A stretch of DNA of 64,000 bases, from NCBI GenBank assembly GCA_016934715.1, contig JAFGSI010000030.1, positions 1 through 64,000 on the forward strand, read 5' to 3'. Origin of the DNA: Anaerolineales bacterium (GTDB taxonomy: Bacteria; Chloroflexota; Anaerolineae; Anaerolineales; Villigracilaceae). This document shows positions 22,497-31,104 of the stretch, piece by piece (positions within the stretch are counted from its first letter, which is position 1; the number at the start of each line of letters is the position of its first letter). The notes below the pieces were generated by a model. It was not told the origin of the DNA. It saw only the letters and a list, made by a program, of their open reading frames with translations, and ran no database searches. The position numbers and the translations under genes were made by a program.

Positions 22497-23741
22497 ATGC
22501 AACAACATTCCATTTCTGTCGAAACGACACCGGATGTCATCATCCAAAAGGTCGCCGGCGATCTGCGCGTTGCAGGCTGGGAACGCGGGGAGATCATGGC
22601 CAAGACCGACGGGGACCAGTTGAGCCTGACCCCTGCCGAGGCCGAGGTGCAGGTCTCCTGTGACGAGGCCCTGATCCTGTACCTGCCGCGCGACGCCAAT
22701 CTCAAGGTCGAGTTGGTGACCGGGGATGCCAGCCTGCAGGCCCTGCGCGGGACGGTCACCATGGGCAAGGTGGCCGGAGACCTGTCGCTAAATGATATCG
22801 AGGGTGTAACCGTGGAGGATGTCTCCGGGGACGTCGTCGCGCGCAACATGGGCCGGCTGGAGGTCCGGAAGGTTTCCGGCGATTTCACCCTGCGCGGCGG
22901 GCGCGGCGACTGCCTGGTCAAGTCGGTCGGTGGCGACGCCTCGGTGCGCGATGTCGACGGCGTGGCGGAATTCGAAGCCATCGGCTCGGACCTGTACCTG
23001 CGCAACGTGCGCGCGGGGGTCAAGGCCAACGCCGGCGCCGACGCGACCCTGTACCTGGACCCGGCACCCGATGTGGAGTATCACATCACTGCTGGCGACG
23101 ACCTGATGGCCTGGCTGCCAGCCGAAGCCGATTTCGAACTTCACCTGGTCGGTGGTTCGCCTGAGTCGGTTCACGTGGATTTCCCGGGGGTCGAACTGGA
23201 TGGCGAGAGTGCCACCTACGACCTGACCCTGGGCGAAGAAGAGGGAAAGCGGGCCCGGGTCTTCCTGACCGCGGGCGATGACCTGATGATCACCAGCCGG
23301 GCTGACCAGTGGTTCTCGGCAGCCGACTTTGGCGTTGGAATGCGCGATTTCGGTGAATTCAACTTCCCGGACATCCCGCCCATCCCGCCCATGCCACCCA
23401 TCCCACCGGATCTCTCCGAGCGCATCAACCGGCGCGTCCAGGAGGCGATGGAACGCTCGCGCTCGCGGGTCGAGGCTGCCCAGCAGCGGGCCGAAGTGCG
23501 CATTGAGGCTGCTATGCGGCGGGCGGAGGCCAAGGCCCGGGCGGCCGAAGTGCGTGCCCGCCGGGGGCAGGCCAACCTGAATGTCGGCCGCTGGAAGTGG
23601 GACCTCACTCCCCAGGGTCCGCTGTCGCGTGCGGCTCCGGTCTCCGAAGAGGAACGCCTGCAGATCCTGAAGATGCTGCAGGAGAAGAAGATCACGGTCG
23701 AAGAGGCCGAAAAGCTGCTCGCCGCTCTCGAAGGCAAATAA
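22497..23741 (+). CDS. DUF4097 beta-helix protein with coiled coil and SHOCT-like tail (LiaX/YvlB-like)
   Basis: The 414-residue protein starts at ATG 22497 with AGGAG; the longer frame lies inside the previous gene. Residues 1 to about 270 form repeated short strands (VAGDLSLNDIEGVTVEDVSG, RKVSGDFTLRGG), the DUF4097 beta-solenoid. A Pro-rich hinge (IPPIPPMPPIPP, about 285-300) leads to an Arg/Ala/Glu coiled coil (about 305-360). The last 35 residues (EERLQILKMLQEKKITVEEA) are a SHOCT-like helical hairpin. LiaX in enterococci pairs the same two domains and senses membrane-acting antibiotics. There is no signal peptide or membrane segment here. Confidence 0.82.
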   Translation: MQQHSISVETTPDVIIQKVAGDLRVAGWERGEIMAKTDGDQLSLTPAEAEVQVSCDEALILYLPRDANLKVELVTGDASLQALRGTVTMGKVAGDLSLNDIEGVTVEDVSGDVVARNMGRLEVRKVSGDFTLRGGRGDCLVKSVGGDASVRDVDGVAEFEAIGSDLYLRNVRAGVKANAGADATLYLDPAPDVEYHITAGDDLMAWLPAEADFELHLVGGSPESVHVDFPGVELDGESATYDLTLGEEEGKRARVFLTAGDDLMITSRADQWFSAADFGVGMRDFGEFNFPDIPPIPPMPPIPPDLSERINRRVQEAMERSRSRVEAAQQRAEVRIEAAMRRAEAKARAAEVRARRGQANLNVGRWKWDLTPQGPLSRAAPVSEEERLQILKMLQEKKITVEEAEKLLAALEGK

Positions 23742-23800
23742 ACAGTCTTTTCCCCTCCCGTCCTGAACGGACAGGGAACCGGGAAATCGAGGAGAACACG

Positions 23801-24454
23801 ATGACTGACCAGGAACGCAATCAAGTCTTGAAGATGATCGAGGATGGCAAGATCACACCGGAGGAAGGCCTGACCCTGATGAAGGCCCTCGAGCAGAATC
23901 CGGGCCAGGCCGAGAACGCCGCGCTCCCGGGGCCTGCCGGTGGGGCCTCCGCAGAAGAGGCAGAGCGGAAGGGCGAACCGTCCAGGATGGAGGCGGACCC
24001 GCGCATCGCACAGGTCAAGTCCACCGCCCAACGCCTGTGGCAGGTCCCGTTGTGGGCCGGCGTGGCGACCATCATCCTGAGCGCGCTGGGCATGTACGGC
24101 CTGCTGCGCGGGCCGGGAATGAACTTCTGGTTCTACTGCCTGTCGCTGCCGCTGCTGCTGGGTGTGCTGCTGGTCGTGGCGGCCGTCGGCAGCCGCCGGG
24201 CCCGCTGGTTGTTCGTCGACGTCAAGCAGAAGGCCGGCGAGCGCCCTGCGCGCATCTTCCTGGGCTTTCCTCTGCCGCTGAAATTGGCGGGCTGGTTCCT
24301 GCGCAATTTCGGGCACAAGATCCCGGACCTGGAAAACACCAACGTCGATGAGGTCATTCAGGCCGTGGAAACCGGTTTCGCGGGCGACGAGCCGCTGATC
24401 GTCAATGTGGACGAAGGCGATGATGGTGAAAAGGTGCAAGTTTATATTGGGTAA
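23801..24454 (+). CDS. SHOCT-like domain membrane protein
   Basis: The 217-residue protein begins with a SHOCT-like module (ERNQVLKMIEDGKITPEEGL). Two adjacent membrane helices follow at about residues 83-103 and 107-128 (VATIILSALGMYGLL, FYCLSLPLLLGVLLVVAAVG). A conserved C-terminal cytoplasmic region ends in VDEGDDGEKVQVYIG. This C-terminal part is also present, without the helices, in the protein at 25775. The ATG at 23801 follows GAGGAG. It sits 12 bases before an MFS gene. Confidence 0.75.
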   Translation: MTDQERNQVLKMIEDGKITPEEGLTLMKALEQNPGQAENAALPGPAGGASAEEAERKGEPSRMEADPRIAQVKSTAQRLWQVPLWAGVATIILSALGMYGLLRGPGMNFWFYCLSLPLLLGVLLVVAAVGSRRARWLFVDVKQKAGERPARIFLGFPLPLKLAGWFLRNFGHKIPDLENTNVDEVIQAVETGFAGDEPLIVNVDEGDDGEKVQVYIG

Positions 24455-24466
24455 CGGGTTGTTCCC

Positions 24467-25747
24467 ATGACCACGACCGCCACGGAAGTCGCGCAAGCCA
24501 AGAAGAAGCCGCTGTTGACCGGTTTCATCCTGCTGTTCCTGCTGGCGATGATCCTCGCCAATATGGGCAGCCAGATGTACGGTCCGCTGATGTCGCTCTA
24601 CATCCGTGACCTGGGGGCCTCGGTTCCCCAGATCGGTCTGTTCTTCACGATCGCCTCGATCGTCCCGCTTGCCCTGCAGATCCTGGGCGGCTGGATCTCG
24701 GACACCCTCGGTCGCCTGCGGGCGATCGCCATCGGCAGCGTCATTGGAATCCTGACCTACGTTGCGCTGATCATGGCCCCCACCTGGGAATGGCTGCTGC
24801 TGGCGACCACTTTCGGCGCCATCACGGGGTCCCTGGTGGGGCCCAGTTTCGACGCCTTCATCGCCGAGCAGTCCAGCGAAGAAAACCGGGCCAAGATGTT
24901 CGGCATCACCCAGGCCCTGTTCGGAATCGTCGGTTTTGTCGGCCCGGCCCTGGGTGGCTGGCTGGCCCAGGTGCGCGGTTTCAAGTTCATGCTCTTGATC
25001 GCGGCGCTGATGTACATTGTTGCGACCGTGATCCGGGTCAGCATGGCCCGCACAGCTTCTCGGAACGGTCATGGCAAGGGCGAAAAACTCTCTTTCGCCG
25101 GGCTGAAGGCCAACCTGGGGGCAATGTTGGGGATGCTCTTCGCCGGGGGTGTGGTGACCTGGATCCTGATCACCGATGGCGTCCGGGACATCTCGTTTGC
25201 CCTGTCGATGAACCTGTTCTCGGTCTACATGCAGGATTTCGGCGGCCTGAACCTGCAGCAGATCGGTTTGACCAGCAGCATCTTTGGCCTTTTCTTGATG
25301 TTGACGGTCATCCCGGCGGGCTACCTGGCCGACAAGGTTGGCGAGCGGGTCGGGATCGTCTTCGGTTTTGCCCTGGTGGGCATCTCCCTGGGCATGCTGG
25401 TCTTCCTGCCGTATGGCGCCTTCGGCTTGTACCTGGCCGGTTGGGGGCTGGCAGGCGCAGGCGTCGGGATGCTGCAACCGGCTTACCAATCGCTGATCAG
25501 CAAGGCGGTTCCCGAGAAATTGCGCGGCACAGCATTTGGGTTGTTCAGCAGCAGCCTGGGGCTGATTTCTCTGCCGTTTCCGTGGATCGGGGCCCAATTG
25601 TGGCACAGCGTCAGCCCGCGCTTCCCATTCCTGATCACGGCGGGGGCGGTATTCCTGTCCATTATCCCGGTCTGGCTGAAATTCAAGCTCCCCAAGAACG
25701 GTGTGCAAGCCGAGACTGGATCGACCAACGAAGACACACCCAAATAA
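24467..25747 (+). CDS. MFS transporter, copy A
   Basis: The 426-residue protein has about 12 membrane helices and MFS signatures: YGPLMSLYIRDLGA in helix 1, GGWISDTLGRLRAIAIGS in the 2-3 loop, and the repeat GYLADKVGERVGIVFG in the 8-9 loop. The helix 10-11 segment (LISKAVPEKLRGTAFGLFSS) is nearly identical in the copy at 26311, so the two are tandem paralogues. It is probably a drug or small-molecule exporter; the substrate is unknown. Confidence 0.88.
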   Translation: MTTTATEVAQAKKKPLLTGFILLFLLAMILANMGSQMYGPLMSLYIRDLGASVPQIGLFFTIASIVPLALQILGGWISDTLGRLRAIAIGSVIGILTYVALIMAPTWEWLLLATTFGAITGSLVGPSFDAFIAEQSSEENRAKMFGITQALFGIVGFVGPALGGWLAQVRGFKFMLLIAALMYIVATVIRVSMARTASRNGHGKGEKLSFAGLKANLGAMLGMLFAGGVVTWILITDGVRDISFALSMNLFSVYMQDFGGLNLQQIGLTSSIFGLFLMLTVIPAGYLADKVGERVGIVFGFALVGISLGMLVFLPYGAFGLYLAGWGLAGAGVGMLQPAYQSLISKAVPEKLRGTAFGLFSSSLGLISLPFPWIGAQLWHSVSPRFPFLITAGAVFLSIIPVWLKFKLPKNGVQAETGSTNEDTPK

Positions 25748-25774
25748 GCAAGCAATTTTGTGAGGAGGTGCATG

Positions 25775-26143
25775 ATGGCGAACAGTGAAGAAAGAATGAA
25801 GATCCTCAAAATGATCGAGGAAGGCAAGTTGAACGCCGAGGAAGGAGCCAGGCTGCTGGCTGCGATCGGCCGGCCGCCCGGTTCGGGGGGCATGATGCCC
25901 GGCGGGGCCCGCTGGCTGCGGGTGCGCGTCACCAATATCTCCACCGGGCGTTCCAAGGCGACGGTGCAGATCCCGCTGACCCTGATCGATGCCGGGATGA
26001 AGATCGGTGCCCATTTTGCTCCCGAGGTCGAGGGCGTTAACATGGACCAGTTGATGGATGCGCTGCGCTCCGGCATGACCGGCAAGATCATCGACGTCAC
26101 CAATGACGAAGATGGTGAGCACGTCGAGATCTTTGTCGAATAG
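25775..26143 (+). CDS. Small SHOCT-like domain protein
   Basis: The 122-residue protein starts with a SHOCT-like module (ERMKILKMIEEGKLNAEEGA), then a Gly/Pro hinge, then RWLRVRVTNISTGRSKATVQ and a C-terminal region (DQLMDALRSGMTGKIIDVTN to DGEHVEIFVE) homologous to the tail of the 23801 protein. There is no membrane segment. The start is ATG 25775, six bases after GGAGG; an in-frame ATG lies three bases earlier. It precedes the second MFS gene, repeating the [SHOCT-like][MFS] pairing. Confidence 0.75.
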   Translation: MANSEERMKILKMIEEGKLNAEEGARLLAAIGRPPGSGGMMPGGARWLRVRVTNISTGRSKATVQIPLTLIDAGMKIGAHFAPEVEGVNMDQLMDALRSGMTGKIIDVTNDEDGEHVEIFVE

Positions 26144-26310
26144 GGCTCCCATGCCGCCTCGGCCCGGGATCCTGCTGCAGGTCCACAACATCCTGGTCGG
26201 TTGTTGATAGCCAACGGATAGCCAGCCGACAGGCAGCCGGTTTTGGTTCGCGGCATACTGGGGCTGGTGAAAGCCAAATTGGAGCACGCGCTGCTGAGGA
26301 ACTCTTGCAT

Positions 26311-27606
26311 ATGGTCAAGAAACCACCGCTCCTGACGAATACCCTGGTCATCCTGTTGTTCAGCATGATCATGGCCAATATCGGGGGCAACATGTACGGG
26401 CCGCTGCTGCCGCTCTACGTCCAGGAACTGGGCGCTGACGTGGCCAAGGTCGGCATCTTCTTCACCCTGTCCATGATCGCCCCATTGCTTTTCCAGATTC
26501 TGGGTGGCTGGCTTTCGGACGCCATCGGTCGGGTCCAGGCGATTGCCATCGGCAGTGTGGCCGGGTTGGCCGGTTATGTTGTCTTTACCATCGCTCCCTC
26601 GTGGGGATGGTTGCTGCTGGCCATGACCGGCCTGGCGATGGCCTCCTCCTTTGTCGGACCTAGCTTCCAGGCGTTCGTGGCCGAGGAATCCGGCGAGAAG
26701 AACCGCGGCCTGGTCTTCGGCATCGTCCAGGGGATCTTCCTGGTGGTGGGCGTGATCGGCGCCCCGCTGGGTGGAATCCTCTCGGACAACTACGGTTTTC
26801 GGTTGATGTTCGGGATCGCGGCGGCGCTCTACGGGGTCGCCACCGTGATCCGGCTGTTCATGGCCCGCAAGATCCGCAAGATGGAAGAGAACGCGCCGCC
26901 GCGCGAAAAGCCGTCCTTCGGCCATCTCAAGACCAGCCTGCTGGCGATCTTCAGCCTGCTGACCGCCGGCGGGGTTGTGACCTGGATCTTCATCTCCGAC
27001 GGTGTTGGTGACGTGAGCTTCAGCATGGTCGGTAACCTGTTCCCGCTGTACATGAACAATATCGCCGGACTGACCAGGACCCAATTGGGGTATCTCGGCG
27101 CAATCTCTTCGGTTGTCGCCATGGTTTTCATAGCCCTGGGCGGCCTGCTTTCGGACAAGGCCGGCGAACGGGTCGGCATCGTGCTGGGTTACCTGCTTCT
27201 CGGGGGGGCGATCTTCATGATGGTGAACGTTGTCTCCTTCGGGGGCTTCGTGATCGCCTGGGCCCTGCTGGGTGTCGGTCAGGCACTGATCGGACCAGCG
27301 TATAACTCGCTGATCTCCAAGGTGGTCCCGCAGAAACTGCGCGGCACGGCTTTTGGCCTGTTCTCGACCAGCCTGGGGATCATCTCGCTGCCCTCCCCGT
27401 ACATCGGCGCCATGCTGTGGGAGAACTTCGGGCCGAAGGTGCCCTTCTACATCCCGCTGGTCGCCATGACGCTGATGCTGCCAATCATCTGGTTCAAGTT
27501 CCGCCTGCCGAAAGAGGCTGGGGAGCCCGCTTCGCAGGAGGGTCCACAAAACGATGCTGCCCTGGTAGTGGAGACAGCCAGGATGGTCGATAGCCCGGCC
27601 GACTGA
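26311..27606 (+). CDS. MFS transporter, copy B
   Basis: The 431-residue protein is a close paralogue of copy A: YGPLLPLYVQELGADVAKVG, LGGWLSDAIGRVQAIAIGS, LSDKAGERVGIVLGYLLLGG and LISKVVPQKLRGTAFGLFST occupy matching positions. There are about 12 membrane helices. The start is ATG 26311, ten bases after GAGGA; the TTG six bases earlier is also in frame. The 167 bases before it hold no gene. It is probably an exporter duplicated together with its SHOCT-like partner. Confidence 0.87.
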   Translation: MVKKPPLLTNTLVILLFSMIMANIGGNMYGPLLPLYVQELGADVAKVGIFFTLSMIAPLLFQILGGWLSDAIGRVQAIAIGSVAGLAGYVVFTIAPSWGWLLLAMTGLAMASSFVGPSFQAFVAEESGEKNRGLVFGIVQGIFLVVGVIGAPLGGILSDNYGFRLMFGIAAALYGVATVIRLFMARKIRKMEENAPPREKPSFGHLKTSLLAIFSLLTAGGVVTWIFISDGVGDVSFSMVGNLFPLYMNNIAGLTRTQLGYLGAISSVVAMVFIALGGLLSDKAGERVGIVLGYLLLGGAIFMMVNVVSFGGFVIAWALLGVGQALIGPAYNSLISKVVPQKLRGTAFGLFSTSLGIISLPSPYIGAMLWENFGPKVPFYIPLVAMTLMLPIIWFKFRLPKEAGEPASQEGPQNDAALVVETARMVDSPAD

Positions 27607-27638
27607 CCGTCGCCGGAATCGAGAAATGGAGCGATCAA

Positions 27639-28481
27639 ATGTCAGAAGAAATCTTTGAGCAAACCTTTGAAGTATCCAAGCCGGCCCGTCTGGTGCTGAA
27701 CAACATCCGCGGCTCGACCCGCGTCGAGGCTGGCGAGGAGGGGCTGATCCAGGTCAGGGCGGTGGTCCACACCGAGACCGGCGACGAGAAGCGCACCGAG
27801 GTCAAACTTGAGCAGGAATCCGACGGGACCGTCAAGGTCGCCACGCGCTTCCCCGAGGGCGCACTGGGCTGGCTGTCTGGTTCGCATCCCTGCAAGGTGG
27901 ATTACACCGTCCAGGCGCCCAGGGCCTGTGACCTGAAGGTCGGCGGGGTCAGCAACACCGCCTCCATCCAGGGGTTCGAGGGCGACTTCTCCTTCAGCTC
28001 GGTCAGCGGAGACCTGACCCTGAGCGACATGCTCGGCCCGCTGTCGGTCAACATGGTCAGCGGGGACATCGAGCTGGCGGATGTCAAGGGTGCCCTCAAG
28101 CTGCACTCGGTCAGCGGCGAACTCACGGGCCGGCGCCTGGCCGGTACCCTGAACCTGGATACCGTTTCGGGGAATGTCGAACTCCAGGAGTCGGATCTGC
28201 CCTCCGCCCATGCGACTTCCGTCAGCGGCAGCATGGAGCTCGAAACCTCGCTGGGGGAAGGCCCCTATCACTTCAACTCGGTCTCGGGCGAAGTCGCGTT
28301 GAAGGTCCCGGCCGAGACGGCCTGCACAGCCGAATTGCACAGCATCAGCGGAGGCCTCTCGACCAAGCTGCCGTCGACCTCCGTTTCCCGCCACAACGGC
28401 ACCCAGGTGATCGAGATCCAGGGCGGGGGCGTGCAGGTGAAGTTGAGCAGTGTTTCCGGTGATCTGAAAATCAAGTCTTGA
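27639..28481 (+). CDS. DUF4097 beta-helix protein
   Basis: The 280-residue protein is a DUF4097 beta-solenoid. Regular 15-20 residue rungs contain SVSGD or SVSGE (FSSVSGDLTLSDMLGPLSVN, KLHSVSGELTGRRLAGTLNL, LSSVSGDLKIKS). Unlike the 22497 protein it has no coiled coil or SHOCT-like tail, and no signal peptide. It may pair with that protein. It lies 32 bases after MFS copy B. Confidence 0.8.
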   Translation: MSEEIFEQTFEVSKPARLVLNNIRGSTRVEAGEEGLIQVRAVVHTETGDEKRTEVKLEQESDGTVKVATRFPEGALGWLSGSHPCKVDYTVQAPRACDLKVGGVSNTASIQGFEGDFSFSSVSGDLTLSDMLGPLSVNMVSGDIELADVKGALKLHSVSGELTGRRLAGTLNLDTVSGNVELQESDLPSAHATSVSGSMELETSLGEGPYHFNSVSGEVALKVPAETACTAELHSISGGLSTKLPSTSVSRHNGTQVIEIQGGGVQVKLSSVSGDLKIKS

Positions 28482-28485
28482 GCCG

Positions 28486-29193
28486 ATGACCGGGACTGAT
28501 CTGAACAAGCTCCTCCAGAGCGTGGGCGGTGCAGGCCTGATCGGCCTGCACCTCCTGCTTGGCCCGCTCCTGCGCGGCAGGCGGGCCCGCTGGGGCGCGA
28601 CCGAGTCCGAAGTTGGCGCCGCGCTGCCCGGGGATGAGTTCGTCCTGGCGCCGAAGTGGGGCTACACCCGGGCGGTCACAATCCAGGCCCCGGTCGAGCG
28701 GGTCTGGCCCTGGTTGGTGCAGATTGGCCAGGGCCGCGGCGGCTTCTACAGCTATGAATCTCTGGAGAACCTGGTCGGTTGCGACCTGCACAACACCGGG
28801 CAGATCCTGCCCGCGTTCCAGACCCTGCAGGTGGGGGACGGCATTCGCCTGCACCCTCAGAGCCCGCCCCTGACGGTCCGGCTGATCGAGCCGGGGCGAT
28901 ACTTCGTCCTGCACGGCGACGCACGCCTGGATGGCGCTGGGCCCGCCCCGGATGATTTCGTCAGCATGACCTGGGGCTTTTACCTGGAGCCGACGGAAGA
29001 TGAGGCGACCCGCTTCCTGACGCGCGGTCGCTATGACTATTCCCGCAAGAACCGCTGGCTGTATGGCCCGGCGATCGTCGAGCCGATTGGCTTCATCATG
29101 GAACGCAAGATGATGCTCGAAACGAGCCGGATCGTCGAGAACGCCGCCCGAATCCCCAATTTGGGGGATGACGCTGACGAGCACTGCCCGTAG
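28486..29193 (+). CDS. SRPBCC-superfamily (START-like) protein
   Basis: The 235-residue protein begins with a hydrophobic helix (VGGAGLIGLHLLLGPLL), then a helix-grip fold: TRAVTIQAPVERVWPWLVQI, GRGGFYSYESLENLVGCDLH, GDGIRLHPQSPPL and RFLTRGRYDYSRK. This is the SRPBCC type usual for lipid or small hydrophobic ligand binding. It starts four bases after the DUF4097 stop and is thus in the same operon. A role in ligand capture for the adjacent exporters is possible but unproven. Confidence 0.75.
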   Translation: MTGTDLNKLLQSVGGAGLIGLHLLLGPLLRGRRARWGATESEVGAALPGDEFVLAPKWGYTRAVTIQAPVERVWPWLVQIGQGRGGFYSYESLENLVGCDLHNTGQILPAFQTLQVGDGIRLHPQSPPLTVRLIEPGRYFVLHGDARLDGAGPAPDDFVSMTWGFYLEPTEDEATRFLTRGRYDYSRKNRWLYGPAIVEPIGFIMERKMMLETSRIVENAARIPNLGDDADEHCP

Positions 29194-29234
29194 AATCGAG
29201 ACCGCACGCATTTCACGCTTTTCCCTGAGGACCC

Positions 29235-30617
29235 ATGAAAACCACTCCCGCCACGGATGAAAAACGCCCGTCAGGCATGTTCGGTTTCACCATTGTCTGG
29301 ATTGGTCAGATCATCTCGGTGCTCGCCTCCAGCATGACCGGCTTCGGCATGACCCTGTGGGTCTACAAACAGACCGAGAGCGCCACGGCCATGGCCGGCA
29401 TGCAGGTGGCCTTCATTCTGCCGTTCCTGCTGCTTTCGCCGATCGCCGGGGCAATGGTTGACCGCTACAACCGCAAGCTGATGATGATGATCAGCGACCT
29501 GACGGCGGTCTTGTCGACCGCGGGAATCTTTATTCTCTATGCCGCCGGCCTGCTGGAATTCTGGCACCTCTACATTGCTTCGGTCATTAATGGCCTGGGA
29601 AACACTTTCCAGTGGCCGGCCTATTCGGCTGCCATCAGCACCATGGTCTCCAAGGAGCAGTATGGGCGGGCGAACGGATTGATGTCGCTGATCGATGCCG
29701 GCCCCGGCATCCTGGCCCCCCTGCTGGCCGGGACTCTCCTGGCGATCACCATCGAGGGCCCCTTCGATAGTTTCGCCCTGATCATGCTGATCGACGTCCT
29801 GACCTTCTTCCTGGCCATCGGGGCTTTGCTGATCGTTCACGTGCCGCAGCCCGCGAAGACCGTGGAAGGCCAGGAGGGGCGGGGAAGTATCCTGCGCGAG
29901 GCCTGGTTCGGATTTACCTATATCTTCAAACGCCCCAGCCTGCTTGGTCTGCAGCTGATCTTCCTGGTTGGGAACCTGTTCTCGGGGATGGGCTTCACCC
30001 TGCTGGCGCCGATGATCCTGGCCCGCAGCGACCAGAACAGCCTGATCTTCGGCTCGGTCCAGACTGCCGGGGCGGTCGGCGGGGTCCTGGGCGGGATCAT
30101 CATGAGCGCCTGGGGCGGCTTCAAGAAGCGCGTCCACGGGGTGCTGCTCGGCTGGGCCTTGAGCGGCATCTGCTTTGCCTTCCTCGGCCTCGGGCAGGGA
30201 CTGCCGATGTGGATTCCGTTCATGATACTGACGATGATGGTCATCCCGCTGATCAACACCTCCAACCAGGCCATCTGGCAGGCCAAGGTCGCCCCCGACA
30301 TCCAGGGACGGGTCTTCTCGGCCCGCCGGCTGATCGCCTGGGTCAACCAGCCGATCGCCCCACTGATCGCGGGCCTCCTGGCGGACTTCGTGCTTGAACC
30401 GCGTATGCAGGCCTCAACCGGACTGGCGAGCATTTTCGGACCGGTCTTTGGCACCGGACCCGGGGCCGGGATGGGCCTGCTGTTCACCTTCTGCGGGCTG
30501 GCTGCGGCCCTGGTTGGGCTCTCGGGGTATCTCGTTCGCCCGATTCGGGATGCCGAGACGCTCCTCCCGGACCATGACCAGTTGGAACTGCTGGAGCCCG
30601 CCGCAGCTGGCGACTAG
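29235..30617 (+). CDS. MFS transporter, enterobactin-exporter-like (MFS_3)
   Basis: The 460-residue protein has about 12 membrane helices and belongs to a different MFS branch from copies A and B: FTIVWIGQIISVLASSMTGFG, LWVYKQTESATAMAGMQ, LSPIAGAMVDRYNRKLMMM. This form is common in macrolide and siderophore-type exporters of Gram-positive bacteria. A GAGGACCC ribosome site precedes the ATG. It is the last gene of the long operon; a decayed methyltransferase follows. Confidence 0.87.
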   Translation: MKTTPATDEKRPSGMFGFTIVWIGQIISVLASSMTGFGMTLWVYKQTESATAMAGMQVAFILPFLLLSPIAGAMVDRYNRKLMMMISDLTAVLSTAGIFILYAAGLLEFWHLYIASVINGLGNTFQWPAYSAAISTMVSKEQYGRANGLMSLIDAGPGILAPLLAGTLLAITIEGPFDSFALIMLIDVLTFFLAIGALLIVHVPQPAKTVEGQEGRGSILREAWFGFTYIFKRPSLLGLQLIFLVGNLFSGMGFTLLAPMILARSDQNSLIFGSVQTAGAVGGVLGGIIMSAWGGFKKRVHGVLLGWALSGICFAFLGLGQGLPMWIPFMILTMMVIPLINTSNQAIWQAKVAPDIQGRVFSARRLIAWVNQPIAPLIAGLLADFVLEPRMQASTGLASIFGPVFGTGPGAGMGLLFTFCGLAAALVGLSGYLVRPIRDAETLLPDHDQLELLEPAAAGD

Positions 30618-30718
30618 GTCTGCCAGGGCAGAACCAGGCCATCTTCTCGGTCGCCTGGCGAACCCAAAGGACCCCGACTGGTACGTATCGGGCATGATCG
30701 CCAGGCTGTGCACCTCTG

Positions 30719-31070
30719 GGTGGCAGTATCAATACCGCGAACGGGTTCTTCTCCATGATGTTCATCCAGACGCGCAAAGAGCAGCAGCAAGTTTTGAAAG
30801 AGGCCTGGCGGATGCTGAAACCGGGTGGACGTTTGCACCGGTGGGATGGCGATCTCTCGCAGCGCCCTCCCGCCGGGAAGGAATTATACGGTGTGCGCTT
30901 GCGTATCCGGGTGGGGGACCTTGGAAGGAAAAGCGGGTATGGCATGCGCGGGCCTGAAGAATCGGGCGGCAAAGCGTATTCCATCCAGCGGACCGAGGCT
31001 GGCCGGTTTCCAGCATCTTTCCACGGAGAGAGAGAGGCACATTTTCTACCTTGTGTTTGCAAGGATATAA
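30719..31070 (+). pseudogene. Frameshifted remnant of a class I SAM-dependent methyltransferase
   Basis: One frame encodes NTANGFFSMMFIQTRKEQQQ, then VLKEAWRMLKPGGRLHRWDG and GVRLRIRVGD...SGYGMRGPEE, the C-terminal half of a class I methyltransferase. Near 31000 the homology jumps to another frame: RLAGFQHLSTERERHIFYLV and a stop at 31068-31070. No complete N-terminal SAM-binding half (GxGxG) is present. The gene is therefore 5'-truncated and frameshifted. Its stop codon overlaps the TATAAT used for tldD. The remaining 100 bases back to 30617 show nothing recognisable. Confidence 0.65.
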
Positions 31071-31071
31071 T
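31066..31071 (+). promoter_or_regulatory. -10 box of the tldD-tldE promoter
   Basis: TATAAT lies 33 bases before the tldD ATG, without a good -35. It overlaps the stop codon of the methyltransferase relic. Confidence 0.5.
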
Positions 31072-31104
31072 CTTTTCCAACTCTATCCGAAGGGAGAAAT
31101 GCTC

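Noticed and set aside
23216-26287. 1023-residue minus-strand open frame opposite the SHOCT/MFS region
   Set aside because: It is a codon-bias shadow (His/Gln/Asp-rich) of well-supported plus-strand genes, with no domain.
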